Source: Schistocerca nitens (lineage: Eukaryota > Arthropoda > Insecta > Orthoptera > Acrididae). Taken from it: a stretch of 64,000 nt of DNA. The translations under genes were made by a program, and so were the position numbers. This document shows, piece after piece, positions 21,912 through 34,166 of the stretch (positions are counted from its first letter, which is position 1; each line of letters begins with the position of its first letter). The notes under the pieces are model-generated. The model had not been told where the DNA came from. It did no database searches and saw only the letters and a program-made list of their open reading frames with translations. Where the stretch lies: positions 80,291,387-80,355,386 of the forward strand of contig NC_064622.1 in assembly GCF_023898315.1 (NCBI RefSeq), read 5' to 3'.

Positions 21912-23670
21912 TAATCCTATACTGAAAATTGGACAAACAGATTATATTTCTGTCTCTGTTCGTCAAACGTTTGATCACGGCAAGAAACACGCTGCCCATT
22001 ACCAGCATCACAACTCAATTTTCACTGCCTAGTTGGTTTCTGGCAACTATCATTTCTTGGAAATACACCACATTGCGGTAATTCACTGAAATTATGACTG
22101 GCAAGTAACATGTGTCGATTCCTTGTCTACATCAGCCCAACAAAATATCGCAAGTCATTTCCAAGCACTGCACGTGTAAGGGAAGAACCGGTTGTAGTGA
22201 CGCTGCTGCTTTTGTTTCGATTGGAATCATTTACTCATGCTTACATGAAAAAGCAACAACATGCTATGTGTATTTCACGGAATAACTGTCTCCGATACAT
22301 CTGGTTGCACACTGGTGCAATACCCACATAATCATCCACTAAATTTTAAGTTAATAGCATTTTTTAACAAAAATCTGTTTTGTTGAAATGTTATTACCGA
22401 ATACTGCCAACAAATGAAATCTCTTTTTCTATGAGTGTCTACGTTGTGATATGAATTTTTATAATAGCAATATATAAACCAAACTAAGCTTGTCAAGTAA
22501 CCTACTGTAATTACGTCTTGAGATGTATAAAATTTGTAATGGATGTACAAGCATGATCATAGCAGAGGTTTTTGTACAGGTTTTCCGTTTTTATTTATTT
22601 ATTTATTTATTTTTTTTTTTTTGAAACTCTAGAATTAGTTTCGTAACAGAATGTGAAACATATCCGTTGATGGAATTGTTACTTCTCACCGTTGTTTAAT
22701 GAACAGCGGGAACACAGCTTCTACATATACAGGAACCCAGCTTACATCAATGCCTTTGTACGCTACCCATCATAAGATAGAAACATGTATAAAATACTCA
22801 TTTTTTGTTGATTTTAGAAGCGATCCACATCTCAATTTTTGTTGATTTTAGACGCGATCCACGTATCACCATTAAAGCAGGAGGAACCCACAAGGGAAAT
22901 CTGTGAGATAATTGTGAACAGGAATGTGTACTCAGCAAAATTTGTCGCAGAATTCACAAAATAGAATAAATTTCAACATTAACAGTCACTGCAGAAGTAC
23001 TAGGATCAGCACAAGTGTATACAGGCAGACACATTGAAACCTACTCTACAAATTTTGACAACACTCATTACCTCCAAAACAGACCAGTGTAGTGCGCAGC
23101 TTAACCTGTGGAAGTTGGTCTGCTTTATGAAACACAAAAAATGAATAACTCTTTAAATACGGGGCAAAGAACCGACACGTCAAGCTCAAAAACTGCAAAA
23201 CATCGATGGAAACTGTACGTATATACCAGGACAGACATGCAGTGTATGATACCTCTATCAACCTCACTATGCTTCACATAGAAATTAAAGGGAAAGAACC
23301 TAGATAGAAAACTGTGAAACACTTTTTCACAAAGTAAAATACCCAAATGCGTATTAAAAGAACAGGTTCTTAAGCCATATTTATTTCATTAATTTAGAAC
23401 AGTTATATTTTCCTGAAATAGGCAAAACGCATACTGTAATCAAGTCGATCACACGTCTAATATTTGAAATACGCAGTAAATTCTTGTCTAACATTACTAA
23501 TTCCTGGCGTAGGAATGAATCTAATATCATTATGTACAGGTAGCATTTCTCTTTTTTATAATATCCACAGTGATCGAGATATGTATAACAAAAGATCATA
23601 ACGTTCAAAAGTAATGCAATCCGACGTTGTGCCTTAGGTTCGTGTAAGGCCTGTTAGACCCAGTACGCAA
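21912..23670. other. Unassigned AT-rich DNA
   Basis: No gene recognised. It holds an ATTT microsatellite and T-run at 22591-22621 and a 34-bp tandem duplication around 22803-22866 (unit containing gttgattttaga, offset 34). Confidence 0.4.
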
Positions 23671-23707
23671 TACTTTTTTTTTTTTTTTTTTGGGGGGGGG
23701 GGGGGGG
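23671..23707. repeat. Adjacent T-run and G-run
   Basis: About 21 T residues directly followed by about 17 G residues, next to the 3' end of RTE copy 2. On the RTE strand it is a C-run then an A-run, in place of the (CAA)n tail seen in the other RTE copies. The exact lengths may be affected by sequencing. Confidence 0.7.
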
Positions 23708-25783
23708 TGGTCTTCAGTCTTGTGAATGGTTGATGTGGTGATGTGGTCCGCCACCAATTCCTCTCCTGTGCCAACCTCTTCATTTCAAAGTACGACTTGC
23801 AACCTACGTCCTCAATAATTTGCTCGATGTATTCCAATCTCAGTCCTCCTCTGCAGCTTTTGCCCTCTACAGCTCACTCTAGTACCATGGAAGTCGTTCC
23901 CAGATGTCGTAACCCGATGTCCTATCGTCCTTTCCCATCTTGTTGTCAGTGTTTTCCACATATTCCTTTCCTCTCCGATTCTGCGCAGAACCTCCTCATT
24001 CCCTACCTCATCATCCACCTAAGTTTCATTATTCGCCTGTACCACATCATCTCAAATGCTTCGATTATCTTCTGTTCAGGTTTTCCCACAGCCCATGTTT
24101 CACTGCCATATAATGCTGTGCTCCTAATGTATATTTTCAAAAATTAGTAGACTTATCTTGGCCAGGAATGCCCTTTTTGCCAACGCTAGTCTGCTTTTGA
24201 TGTCCTCCTTACTCCGTCTGTCATTGCTTATTTTGCTGTCTAGGTAGCAGAATTCCTTAACTTCATCTACTTCGTGACCATCAATTCTGTTCTTAAGATT
24301 CTCTCCGTTCTCATTATTGATACTTCTCATACATTAGTCTTTCTTCGATTTCCACTCAATCCATATTCTGTACTCATTATATTGTTCGTTCCACTCAGCA
24401 TATCTTGTAATTCTTCTTCACTTTCACTCGGGATAGCAATATCATCAGCGAATCGTATCACTCATATCCTTTCACCTTGAATTTTAATTTCACTCCTGAA
24501 CCTTTCTTTTATTTTCATCATTGCCTCATCGATGTACAGACTGAACAGTAGGAGGGAAAGACTACTTCCCTGTCTTACACCCTTTTTAATCAGAGCGCTT
24601 CGTTCTTGGTCGTTCACTCTTATTATTCCCCTTTGGCTTTTATGCATATTATATTACTCGTCTGTTCCTATACCTTACTCCTATTTTTCACAGAATTTCG
24701 AATATCTGGCACCAATTTATATTGTCGAGCACTTATTCCATGTCGACAAATCCAATAAACGTGTCTTAATTTTTCTTTAGTCTTGCTTCCATTATCAACC
24801 GAAAAGTTAGAATTGCCTCTCTTATGTCTTTACCTTTTCTAAAGCCAAACTGATCATCATCTAGCAGATCCTTAATTTTCTTTTCCTTTCTTGTGTATAT
24901 TCTTGTCATCAATTTGGATGCATCACCTGTTAAGCTGATCATGCAGTAATTCTCGCACTTGTCAGCTCTTTTAGTCTTCGGAATTGTGTGGATGGCATTT
25001 TTCTAGAAGTCAGGTGGTTTGTCGCCAGACTCTTACATTCTACACACCAACGCGAATAATCGTTTCATTGCCACATCACCCAATGATTTAAGAAATTCTG
25101 ATGGAATATTATCTATCCCTTCTGCCTTATTTGATCTTAAGACCTCCTAAGCTTTCTTAAATTCTGATTCTAATACTGGATCCCCTATCTAAATCGTCTG
25201 TTGTTTCTTCTATCACATAAAATATTTTCCCTCATAGAGGCTTTCAATGTAGTCTTTCCACCTCTCCGCTCTCTCCTCTGCATTTAACAGTGGAATCCCG
25301 TTGCACTCTCAATGTTATTATCCTCGCTTTACATTTCACTGAAGATATTTTGACTTTTCCATACGCTGAGTCAGTTTTTCCTACAATCTTCAGTTACCCA
25401 CTGTTTCTTCGCGGTTACCTTCTTTTTACCTATGTTTTTCTTTCCAACTTCTGTGATAGTCCTATTTAGAGACATCCATTTCTATGCAACTGTACTGCCT
25501 ACTGAGCTATTCCTTATTGCTGTATCTATAGTCTTGGTGAAATTCGATCGTGTCCCTTTATACGTTAACACTTCTGTATCCCACTTCTTTGGGATCTGAT
25601 TTTTCCAGGCTAATCTCTTGAACTTCAGCCTACTCTTCATCACCACTACATTGTGATCTGGGTGTACTTCTGCGCCTGGATACGCCTTACAATCCAGTAT
25701 CTGAATTCGGAATCTGTGTGTGACAGTGATGTAATCTAATTGAAATCGTCACGCATCACCCGGTCTTTTCCAAGTATACCTCC

Positions 25784-27103
25784 AATCCCAAAGAAAGCAG
25801 GTGTTGACAGATGTGAGAATTACCGAACAATCAGTTTAATAAGCCACAGCTGCAAAATACTAACACGAATTCTTTACAGACGAATGGAAAAACTGGTAGA
25901 AGCCGACCTCGGGGAAGATCAGTTTGGATTTCGTAGAAATACTGGAACACGTGAGGCAATACTGACCTTACGACTTATCTTAGAAGAAAGATTAAGGAAA
26001 GGCAAACCTACGTTTCTAGCATTTGTAGACTTAGAGAAAGCTTTTGACAATGTTGACTGGAATACTCTCTTTCAAATTCTAAAGGTGGCAGGGGTAAAAT
26101 ACAGGGAGCGAAAGGCTATTTACAATTTGTACAGAAACCAGATGGCAGTTATAAGAGTCGAGGGACACGAAAGGGAAGCAGTGGTTGGGAAGGGAGTAAG
26201 ACAGGGTTGTAGCCTCTCCCCGATGTTATTCAATCTGTATATTGAGCAAGCAGTAAAGGAAACAAAAGAAAAATTCGGAGTAGGTATTAAAATCCATGGA
26301 GAAGAAATAAAAACTTTGAGGTTCGCCGATGACATTGTAATTCTGTCAGAGACAGCAAAGGACTTGGAAGAGCAGTTGAACGGAATGGAGGGTGTCTTGA
26401 AGGGAGGATATAAGATGAACATCAACAAAAGCAAAACAAGGATAATGGAATGTAGTCGAAGTAAGTCGGGTGATGTTGAGGGTATTAGATTAGGAAATGA
26501 GACACTTAAAGTAGTAAAGGAGTTTTGCTATTTGGGGAGCAAAATAACCGATGATGGTCGAAGTAGAGAGGATATGAAATGTAGACTGGCAATGGCAAGG
26601 AAAGCGTTTCTGAAGAAGAGAAATTTGTTAACATCGAGTATAGATTTAAGTGTCAGGAAGTCTTTTCTGAAAGTATTTGTATGGAGTGTAGCCATGTATG
26701 GAAGTGAAACATGGACGATAAATAGTTTGGACAAGAAGAGAATAGAAGCTTTCGAAATGTGGTGCTACAGAAGAATGCTGAAGATTAGATGGATAGATCA
26801 CATAACTAATGAGGAGGTACTGAATCGGATTGGGGAGAAGAGGAGTTTGTGGCACAACTTGACCAGAAGAAGGGATCGGTTGGTAGGACATGTTGTGAGG
26901 CATCAAGGGATCACCAATTTAGTATTGGAGGGCAGCGTGGAGGGTAAAAATCGTAGGGGGAGACCAAGAGATGCATACACTAAGCAGATTCAGAAGGATG
27001 TAGGTTGCAGTAGGTACTGGGAGATGAAGAAGCTTGCACAGGATAGAGTAGCATGGAGAGCTGCATCAAACCAGTCTCAGGACTGAAGACCACAACAACA
27101 ACA
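25784..27103 (+). mobile_element. RTE LINE, 5' truncated, inserted inside RTE copy 2
   Basis: Inserted in opposite orientation to its host RTE, with a 6-bp target duplication acctcc (25778-25783 and 27104-27109). It ends in 'gaccacaacaacaacaac'. It is a different subfamily from copies 1 and 2 and nearly identical to 62398-63696. Copy 1 shows the uninterrupted site near 13846-13852. Confidence 0.9.
25785..27086 (+). pseudogene. RTE reverse transcriptase, open but 5' truncated
   Basis: An open frame of about 433 codons without stops, lacking the endonuclease and the start of the RT. Visible motifs: 'CENYRTISLISHSCKILTRI' at the start, 'FVDLEKAFDNVDW' near residue 100 of the open frame, 'GVRQGCSLSPMLFNLYIE' near 150, and the intact catalytic box FADD near 195. 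The C-terminal region contains 'WSVAMYGSETWTI' and ends 'SNQSQD' just before the tail. The frame is also open through 15 codons of host RTE DNA upstream (ATG at 25740), so any product from that ATG would be chimeric. Dead on arrival as an element because of the truncation, but the RT itself is undamaged. Confidence 0.85.
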
Positions 27104-28062
27104 ACCTCCTCCTCTTCTGATTCTTGAACAGAGTATTCACAATTGCTAGACGAAATTTACTACAGAACTCAATCAGTCTTTTTCCTCTCTCATTTCTTGT
27201 CCCCAGCCTGTATTCTCCTGTAACCTTTTCCTCTACTCCTTCCTCTAAAATTGGATTCCTGTCCCCGGTGACTGTTAGGTTTTCATCTCCCTTTATGTAC
27301 TTACCGTTTCAGTATTCACATATACTTTCTCTCTCTCTCTTTTCATCTTCAGTCTGCGACGTAGGCATATGTACCTGAACTACCGTTGTTGGTGTTGGTT
27401 TGCTGTCGATTCAGATAAGAACAACCCTGTCACTGCACTGTAACATACTCTTTGCTCTACCTTTTTGTTCATAATGAATCCCACTCCCGTTACACCATTT
27501 TCTGCTACTGATGATATTAACCGATACTCATCTGACCATAAATCCTTGTCTTCTTTCCATTGCTCTTCGCTGACCCCCTACTATATCTAGACTGAGCCTT
27601 TGCATTTCCCTTTTCAGATTTAGTAGTTTCCCTACCACGTTCAGGCTTCTGACATTCTACACCCCGACTCGTAGAACGTTATCCTTCCTTTGATTATTCG
27701 TTTTTTTTTTTTTTTTCATGGTAACCTCCCACTTGGCGGTCCCCTCCCGGAGATTAGAATGGGGGACTATTCCGGAATCTTTTGCCATTGGAGAGATCAT
27801 GACACTTCTTCAATTACAGGCCACCTGTCCTCTGGATACACGTTACTGGTCTTTAATGCAGTGGCTTTCATTGCCTTCTGCGTGCCGTTGATCATTGCTG
27901 CTGATTCTTCCGCCTTTAGGGGCAGTTTCCCACCCTAAGGACAAGAGATGCCCTCAACTTCTCAGCTTCTCTGCCCTCTTTGGAAAGGCCATTGGCAGAA
28001 TGAGCGTGACTTCTTATGCCGGAGGTTCTCGGTAGCCAATACTGATTGTTAAACAAAATTTA

Positions 28063-28125
28063 AGCGGTGGTGGGTTTCGAACCAGGGACCGAGGACATTT
28101 TGATTACTGGTCAAAGACGCTACAG
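28063..28125 (-). repeat. tRNA-like head at the 5' end of RTE copy 2
   Basis: Matches the head of copy 1: 'agcggtggtgggtttcgaac' at the inner side, a B box on the minus strand (ggttcgaaaccc) and 'gtctttgaccagtaatcaaa'. It is slightly shorter because the outermost part is lost into a T-rich flank. Confidence 0.65.
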
Positions 28126-28128
28126 CCC

Positions 28129-29309
28129 TTTTTTCATTTTGTTCGGTATTTTTCATTGCATTTGGTCTGAGCGGACATCACCTTACATCCGTCCACTTTG
28201 ATCGTTGATTCCTTTACTCTGCTTTGTTTACAGGGGGCAGCTAGCTCCCTGACCGAACATCTCTCAGACCACAGCAACACGACCGTAATACAATCTTTGT
28301 TTCAGGAACGGAACGTCGGAATTATGAGGAGTGTAGTTACAGGGAGGTGACATTTGTGACCTGCTCATGTAGCACAACGTGCAGGGACCTAACTTGCGAG
28401 ACAGTGCGGCAGCGCTGTTCTTTCCGTCCCTTTACGACGAACCTGCACCTACCTGTGAACATTGTGTCAGCAGATCATAAGTAGGAAAGCCGAGCGAAAC
28501 TTACTGTACTTCGACGTGAACCAGGCTGCAATTAAAGTCACTAATCTACGTTTCGGGAGAAAGTTTTCACATGAAATGAATGGTTGGAAATTTTGTCCTT
28601 AATTAATATATCCCGAAAGTTAGGTGAACAAGTATCACTGCCAAGAGTCTTAACACAGTCACTCACAATCCCTTTCACTCACGTTAGCAAGTTTATGGTG
28701 TTGCATTTCCCGAAACGTAATAGCTACAAAAATACGGATTGTTTTTGATTGAGAATGCTCACCAAATATTACGTCTGTCGGTACCAAATGCAGTCACAGT
28801 TTTTTAGCCACCGACCTACTCAATACGCCACGCTGAATATATGTCTTTTCTTGTCACAAAATTCACTTAAAAATTCCGAAATTTTTACACACCCATCGGA
28901 ACTATTATGCCGTCACTTTACAACACTTTCGATGTATGAAACACTGCTAGATCCGGCAACTTCTCATTTCCATCTGAACTACTACTACACACGTCCGAAC
29001 TGTTTCATGGCTAGGCTCCAACCCTTCTCTAGAATACTCTGTCTTCTCTACCAGCAGAGAAAGGCGCGCGAAGAGTATTGCTTTACCATTGGTCAGTTCA
29101 CTCAACAGCCAATAGCAAAACAACATTCTCCCGCGTCAATCCGCGCTCTTCATCAGTAACCACTCGCAAAATAGTAAACCTCGCGACTGCACTTTTTACC
29201 GAAGTAATTATCTAATATGCTGAAGTTTTGCTTATGCATAAAGTTATTTACTATTGTTATTTATACCTGAATTAACTTTCTCTTTACCATAAACTTACTT
29301 CACTAATCT
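28129..29309. other. Unassigned DNA
   Basis: No recognised gene or shared repeat. A 136-codon open frame at 28749-29159 (plus) has no domain I recognise and is treated as chance. Confidence 0.4.
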
Positions 29310-29862
29310 TGAAACGTCCCCTTTTAACAATTCTACATAGACTGTGCTTTAACTGACACACAATATTCTGTTAGCGCAACGCAATCTGACTTTCAATAAT
29401 CCCTACAAAAGAATGGGCCCTGACTAACATTAACCTATGCATTTCACAAATCGCTTACCTCACAAAAATCTTGGTTACTCGAACTACTGCAATACAGTGA
29501 GCGCCACTACTGCCAGCTAAATAAAAGATTCAAACTACGGAAGGCACTAACTACTGATAGGGATAGTTAGCAAATCAAAGATATTAATAGAGAACAAACA
29601 ATGTATTTACCTTAATAGTCATAATATATATAGCAGTTCATGACAAATTACAAAACTCCGCCATCTCTCTCCCCACATCCACCACTGCTGGCGGCTCACC
29701 TCCAACTGCGCAACGCTACGCGCTGTTCACAGCCAGCTGCCTAACACTACAATGGCGAGTATTACAACAATGCAAAGCAGCCACAGACTGCACACAGCAC
29801 AGCCAGTGATTTTCATACAGAGGTGGCGTTACCAATAAAAAAACCTAAACAGCCTACTTACA
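29310..29862 (-). repeat. 3' LTR of LTR element copy 2
   Basis: 553 bp with TG...CA ends. It aligns with 5188-5741 and with the two halves of the 5' LTR, and keeps the uninterrupted 'aatatatatagcag' (near 29625) where the partner LTR holds a Tc1 element. Confidence 0.92.
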
Positions 29863-32800
29863 TAGCCCCCATGCTACCCACAAAAAATTTTACAAATTTT
29901 TTTGGGCGCTGGCCAATACATATTTGTTAAATTTTTTTTCACAATTACAATAACAAAGAAATCAAATGCACACACTTATTGATACAATGTTGGTCAAAAG
30001 CTAAAATTTTCTCACAGTCCATAAAGATAGTTCTGATCATTCATCATAATAGTAATTACAGTTTTTTTTCACAAAGTCTCATTAGTAAAAGAAATTGCAC
30101 ACAGAAGTAGTGGATTTCCATGCAGTCTTGAAGAAGTAGTGTTGTCCTTCCAACGGAAAGACAGTGCTGACTCTTGACATGCTGACAGATAATGGGCCAC
30201 AACAGAGCAAACCCACAGCAGAGTCATTCGACGTTTTGAAGAATATTGGTAGGTAGGTCATCACAGAGTAGACCCACTGTAGTCCTGGTAGAGAGTATGG
30301 TATTGGTGGGCCACCAGAGGTGCAGACCCACTGTAGTCCTGGTAGAGATTGTGGTATTGGTGGGCCACCAGAGGTGCAGACCCACTGCAGTCCTTGTAGA
30401 GATGATGGTGCTGGTGAGTCAGCAAAGGTTTAGACCCACTGTAGTCCTTGTAGAGATGGCCAGCAGCCATCTGTTGCAAATGTGCAGGTGCACAATCACC
30501 ATCGAAGAGTCTTGCGGACAATATAGCAAGTCCATAAACCACCACTTGTGCACTCACAATTTTTTTTTTTTTTGAAATGTCCTTAGAACCAGCAATGCTG
30601 TTATCCAGTCCCTTGCTGAATTATTAACACACGTGCAAACACTAACAGTCCCAACTGCTCACATATTGTGCATATATTATGACCAACAAAAACGTGTGCA
30701 GTGAAATGATACTTAATTTGAAGAACTGGTGTCTATACAATTATAAATTTACAACATAAGAATACAATTACAAAGGTACAAAATACATTATTAAAGAACA
30801 TAAAAATACAGATAACATTTGTAGTAATAGGAGCTTTACAAAAGAATAGAAATAAGCACATACATCAGTGTTACAGGAATTATGACATAAGTAAATATAT
30901 AAAATAATGAGAACAGTTTTCGAAACATTAATTTCACACATGAGCATTAAAACAGAACAGAATTAATAATGTCTAACATCTTTACAAAGCAAATAACATA
31001 TTATTAATGCAAATTATATTTGAGGATAACAGTATTCCTCATCATCGTTCATGTAGCTGAGTATTAGAAAAATTCTACAACGTAAGTCTTATCAGATAAA
31101 CATATAAAGACATGAAGAACATAAATACACAAGGGTACACAAACACATAGTGGGATAACACAAGGAAAGGACAGGGTTTGTTTTACTGCAGTATTTTGGA
31201 AACAAAACTTTCTTTACTTCTCGGAGATCTCCCTTCGTTCTTCATTATTTCCAAAAGTCCTATCTATACCTGCTTTCTGTACTTTTCTCGTATAGCCTCT
31301 CAGTGCATTTCATCAAATTCATCGCAACTCATTCTCTTATAGGCTACCCCCTCTTAAGCTAACTTAAATCTACTGAGCTCAGATGCTAAACTAAGGGACG
31401 AGGCAATGCAGCAGCACAAAACAATTGACACAAACAGCAATGACAAAAAAATGGAAAATTGCAAAGGAAGCAGCATAAATTAGCAAAGAAAATGGAATAT
31501 TACAACTAATATAAGGCAAAGCGCAGCAAACAAGAAAAATAAATCAGTAGTAAAACTAGATTAACAGAGTAATACAAAGTGAAATTTAATAACACTATGC
31601 CTGGCAAACAGCAGAAGCAAAAGCAATAAATTATATCTAAACATGACAAAGCTCAAGCAAAAAAAATATTACGGTAAAAATGGCCATGTTTAATACCTAT
31701 GTCACATATTAACACTAGAGTGATGCATCACGAGAACTTACACTAGCAGATAAGTTACCAAATCGCAAAGAAATTATTTATGCAATTCCTGTGAAGGGAA
31801 ATGTCTATTTATGTGCCCTCGTTTTCTTGGAAGTCGATCATAAATTTCTTATTGACTGGATCTGTAGGCATAAAATAACTATATTAGTACAATTATTAAA
31901 TTTTATTTTAACCAATGCTGCAGTGCAGCTAGAAACTAGATATTAAAGAAAATGAGCAAATATGTACAAAGGACGGCATGAAACATCATTCATTAGCCAT
32001 ATGGCATTTCATAAGGTAGTACAGAAAATCTCTCAACTAGAAAGACAGTAGTCATAATCAGGTGTACAGACATAAAATATTTCTCGTCATTTCATTAGAC
32101 TTTTCAGTAAATATAATAAATTAAGAGCGCCACAGTGTTATCATATGTTTTCAAGTTTGGGCGTGTCGTATTTGCGATGCTTTCGACAAAGAAATGTCAA
32201 TAGCGAGGATAATGGCCTCTTTTTTTTTCAAGTAATGGCTTTCTTTTGTCAGGCGACAACCTCTCAGCTGGGCGCCCAAAACGCATTACGTCAAGGTCAC
32301 TTACCTTTCTTACTGAAATATTTACAACAGTTTCCACTAGAGTGGCAGTCTCATATAAAAAATTTCTCAGGTCAAGAATTTGCGTTACAAATCGGTAGAA
32401 ACAAAATCCTGTAAATATAACAGTGTCCAAAAAATTTTCGCCGTCATTGTGATACATTCACGCATATACACACATTTCATAACTCTTAAAGTACGATTCT
32501 TGGTTTCCAACATCCTTTTTCACAATTCAGAGTCCCTAACCACTACTCATTATTCCTTACCTTATTACACATATACATATTCGTCGACACTTCTTCAATA
32601 TTTCATCATAAGAAATACGTAGCATACTCAAATAACTCATATAGCATCAGCTTATTAATCATAAACATACCTCAGCAGCATAATACACATCGTCGTCGTA
32701 ATAATAACATCATAACACCTTAGTCAAATCTCAAAAACGTCGTAGCTTTCTGCAATAATGTCAAAACCTAAAAAATCTTCTCTGCTCATTTCACTAGTGT

Positions 32801-33150
32801 CATCTAACTCAAACGTACTTTAAAATCATGCTCCCTTACCAAACACATCATTCAGCGCTCTCATAGTATCACAATGGTTCCGAGAAAATATGAACAGTTA
32901 ACAAAGTACAGACAAAATACAATTTCGTAAGTGTGAAGTAATCCAACTCTGTAATTGCGTAAACATCTGTCACTGATGTAGTAAAAAGAATGTTTGTTTC
33001 TCTGTCAAATAATCAGATAGCTGTGTAATTCTGTGTTAGAGAAATATGGTACCGAAGTGTAAAGTTGTATAAGCAAATACAATATTAGCTAGGGCTCCTT
33101 GTGCTTGCCAACACATGGTACACAAAGTAAGCGTGTACCCCCCTGAGGAT
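29863..33150 (-). other. Non-coding internal region of LTR copy 2
   Basis: AT-rich DNA between the 3' LTR and the deletion point. Apart from the 54-bp tandem repeat it holds no coding signal. The right part aligns with 1-1525 of the window; 29863-31614 has no counterpart inside the window because copy 1 runs off the left edge. Confidence 0.7.
30245..30486 (-). repeat. 54-bp tandem repeat inside LTR copy 2
   Basis: Units begin at 30271, 30325, 30379 and 30433 (each starting gacccact), exactly 54 bp apart, with a partial unit before the first. As 54 is a multiple of three, one minus-strand frame stays open (30557-30261) and repeats an 18-residue unit containing 'LYQDYSGSAPLVAHQYH'. Whether it is translated is unknown; the same spacing could arise by simple slippage. 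Confidence 0.85.
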
Positions 33151-33558
33151 GTGTCTGAAACATGTTCCTCAGTGCTTTTCGGCAGTGAATGTGCACCGGC
33201 AACATTCACATTTTGACAAGTGGAAAATGTGTCTTGACTCATTTGAGAAAACGGTGAGAACCCAAAACCTGAGTCTACAATATTTGCAAAATTGTGTCCT
33301 GTCATTCCCGAATCCTGAGGCGAGCTGTTGCCGACCGACCGATCGATCGATAATGCTTCCCTCTTCACTAATTGTTTCACTGTCCACGCCATTGTTTGCC
33401 GCCCGCTCCATTTCCCTATGCACAATTACCAAATTACTACTTTGAACATCAGTTAATTCATTTCTCGGTGGCGTTAACACACTGCTTTCGTTTTCACTGT
33501 CATTTCGCAGTTTACTTTGGAGCCTAGTATTACGTTTTTCACACGCCATTATTGTCAC
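33151..33558 (-). pseudogene. gag N-terminal fragment of LTR copy 2
   Basis: Starts like the copy 1 gag ('MACEKRNTRLQSKL'), but an extra 4-bp unit in the gaccgaccgatcgatc stretch (33335-33352) shifts the frame about 75 codons in. The shifted frame rejoins the gag homology until the deletion point at 33150. The coiled-coil, capsid and basic-tail regions are gone. Non-functional. Confidence 0.85.
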
Positions 33559-34166
33559 AGTATTTCACACGACAACACAGAAAAACACAATTTGAACAGC
33601 AAAATAAGAGAACACATTAACATAACACTGAAAATAATATCTAGTTAATTGCGGCTGCGAAATACTTGGTGCAAATCTACATGCATGCCACAACTGTTTT
33701 ACTGTACAACAATGAAAGACTGCAACTACAAAGGAGTTTTCTCTACAATTACGCGCTAGCAATAAACAAAAGCTACACTTATTACACAAACTACAAGAAA
33801 AAAATCAGAAGACTCCAGTGAGGTATCCTCGGCTAAGGGTCGACATATGAAACGTCCCCTTTTAACAATTCTACATAGACTGTGCTTTAACTGACACACA
33901 ATATTCTGTTAGCGCAACGCAATCTGACTTTCAATAATCCCTACAAAAGAATGGGCCCTGACTAACATTAACCTATGCATTTCACAAATCGCTTACCTCA
34001 CAAAAATCTTGGTTACTCGAACTACTGCAATACAGTGAGCGCCACTACTGCCAGCTAAATAAAAGATTCAAACTACGGAAGGCACTAACTACTGATAGGG
34101 ATAGTTAGCAAATGAAAGATATTAATAGAGAACAAACAATGTATTTACCTTAATAGTCATAATATA

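Larger units (their letters stand above)
23700..28128 (-). mobile_element. RTE-clade LINE copy 2, split by an opposite RTE
   Basis: Same subfamily as copy 1 and aligned with it from the 3' end ('cttcagtc', 23711) to the tRNA-like 5' head (28125). Decayed minus-strand blocks show the RT region ('KKGVRQGSSLSLLLFSLYID', 24647-24462), 'VKEFCYLDSKISND' (24330-24124) and 'EEVLRRIGEERNMWKTL' (24018-23812). The upstream half continues at 27110-28128. Without its insert it is about 3.1 kb. Frames are broken throughout. It gives the empty-site reference for both DNA transposons in copy 1. Confidence 0.85.

Noticed and set aside
28749-29159. 136-codon open frame as a gene
   Set aside because: No recognised domain, low-complexity composition and no splice or promoter context.
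30082-30264. Small protein upstream of the 54-bp repeat
   Set aside because: Chance open frame; no similarity and no conservation evidence within the window.
33831-33847. tRNA primer-binding site of the LTR element
   Set aside because: The sequence inside the LTR does not start with TGG and I cannot match it to a tRNA 3' end by eye.
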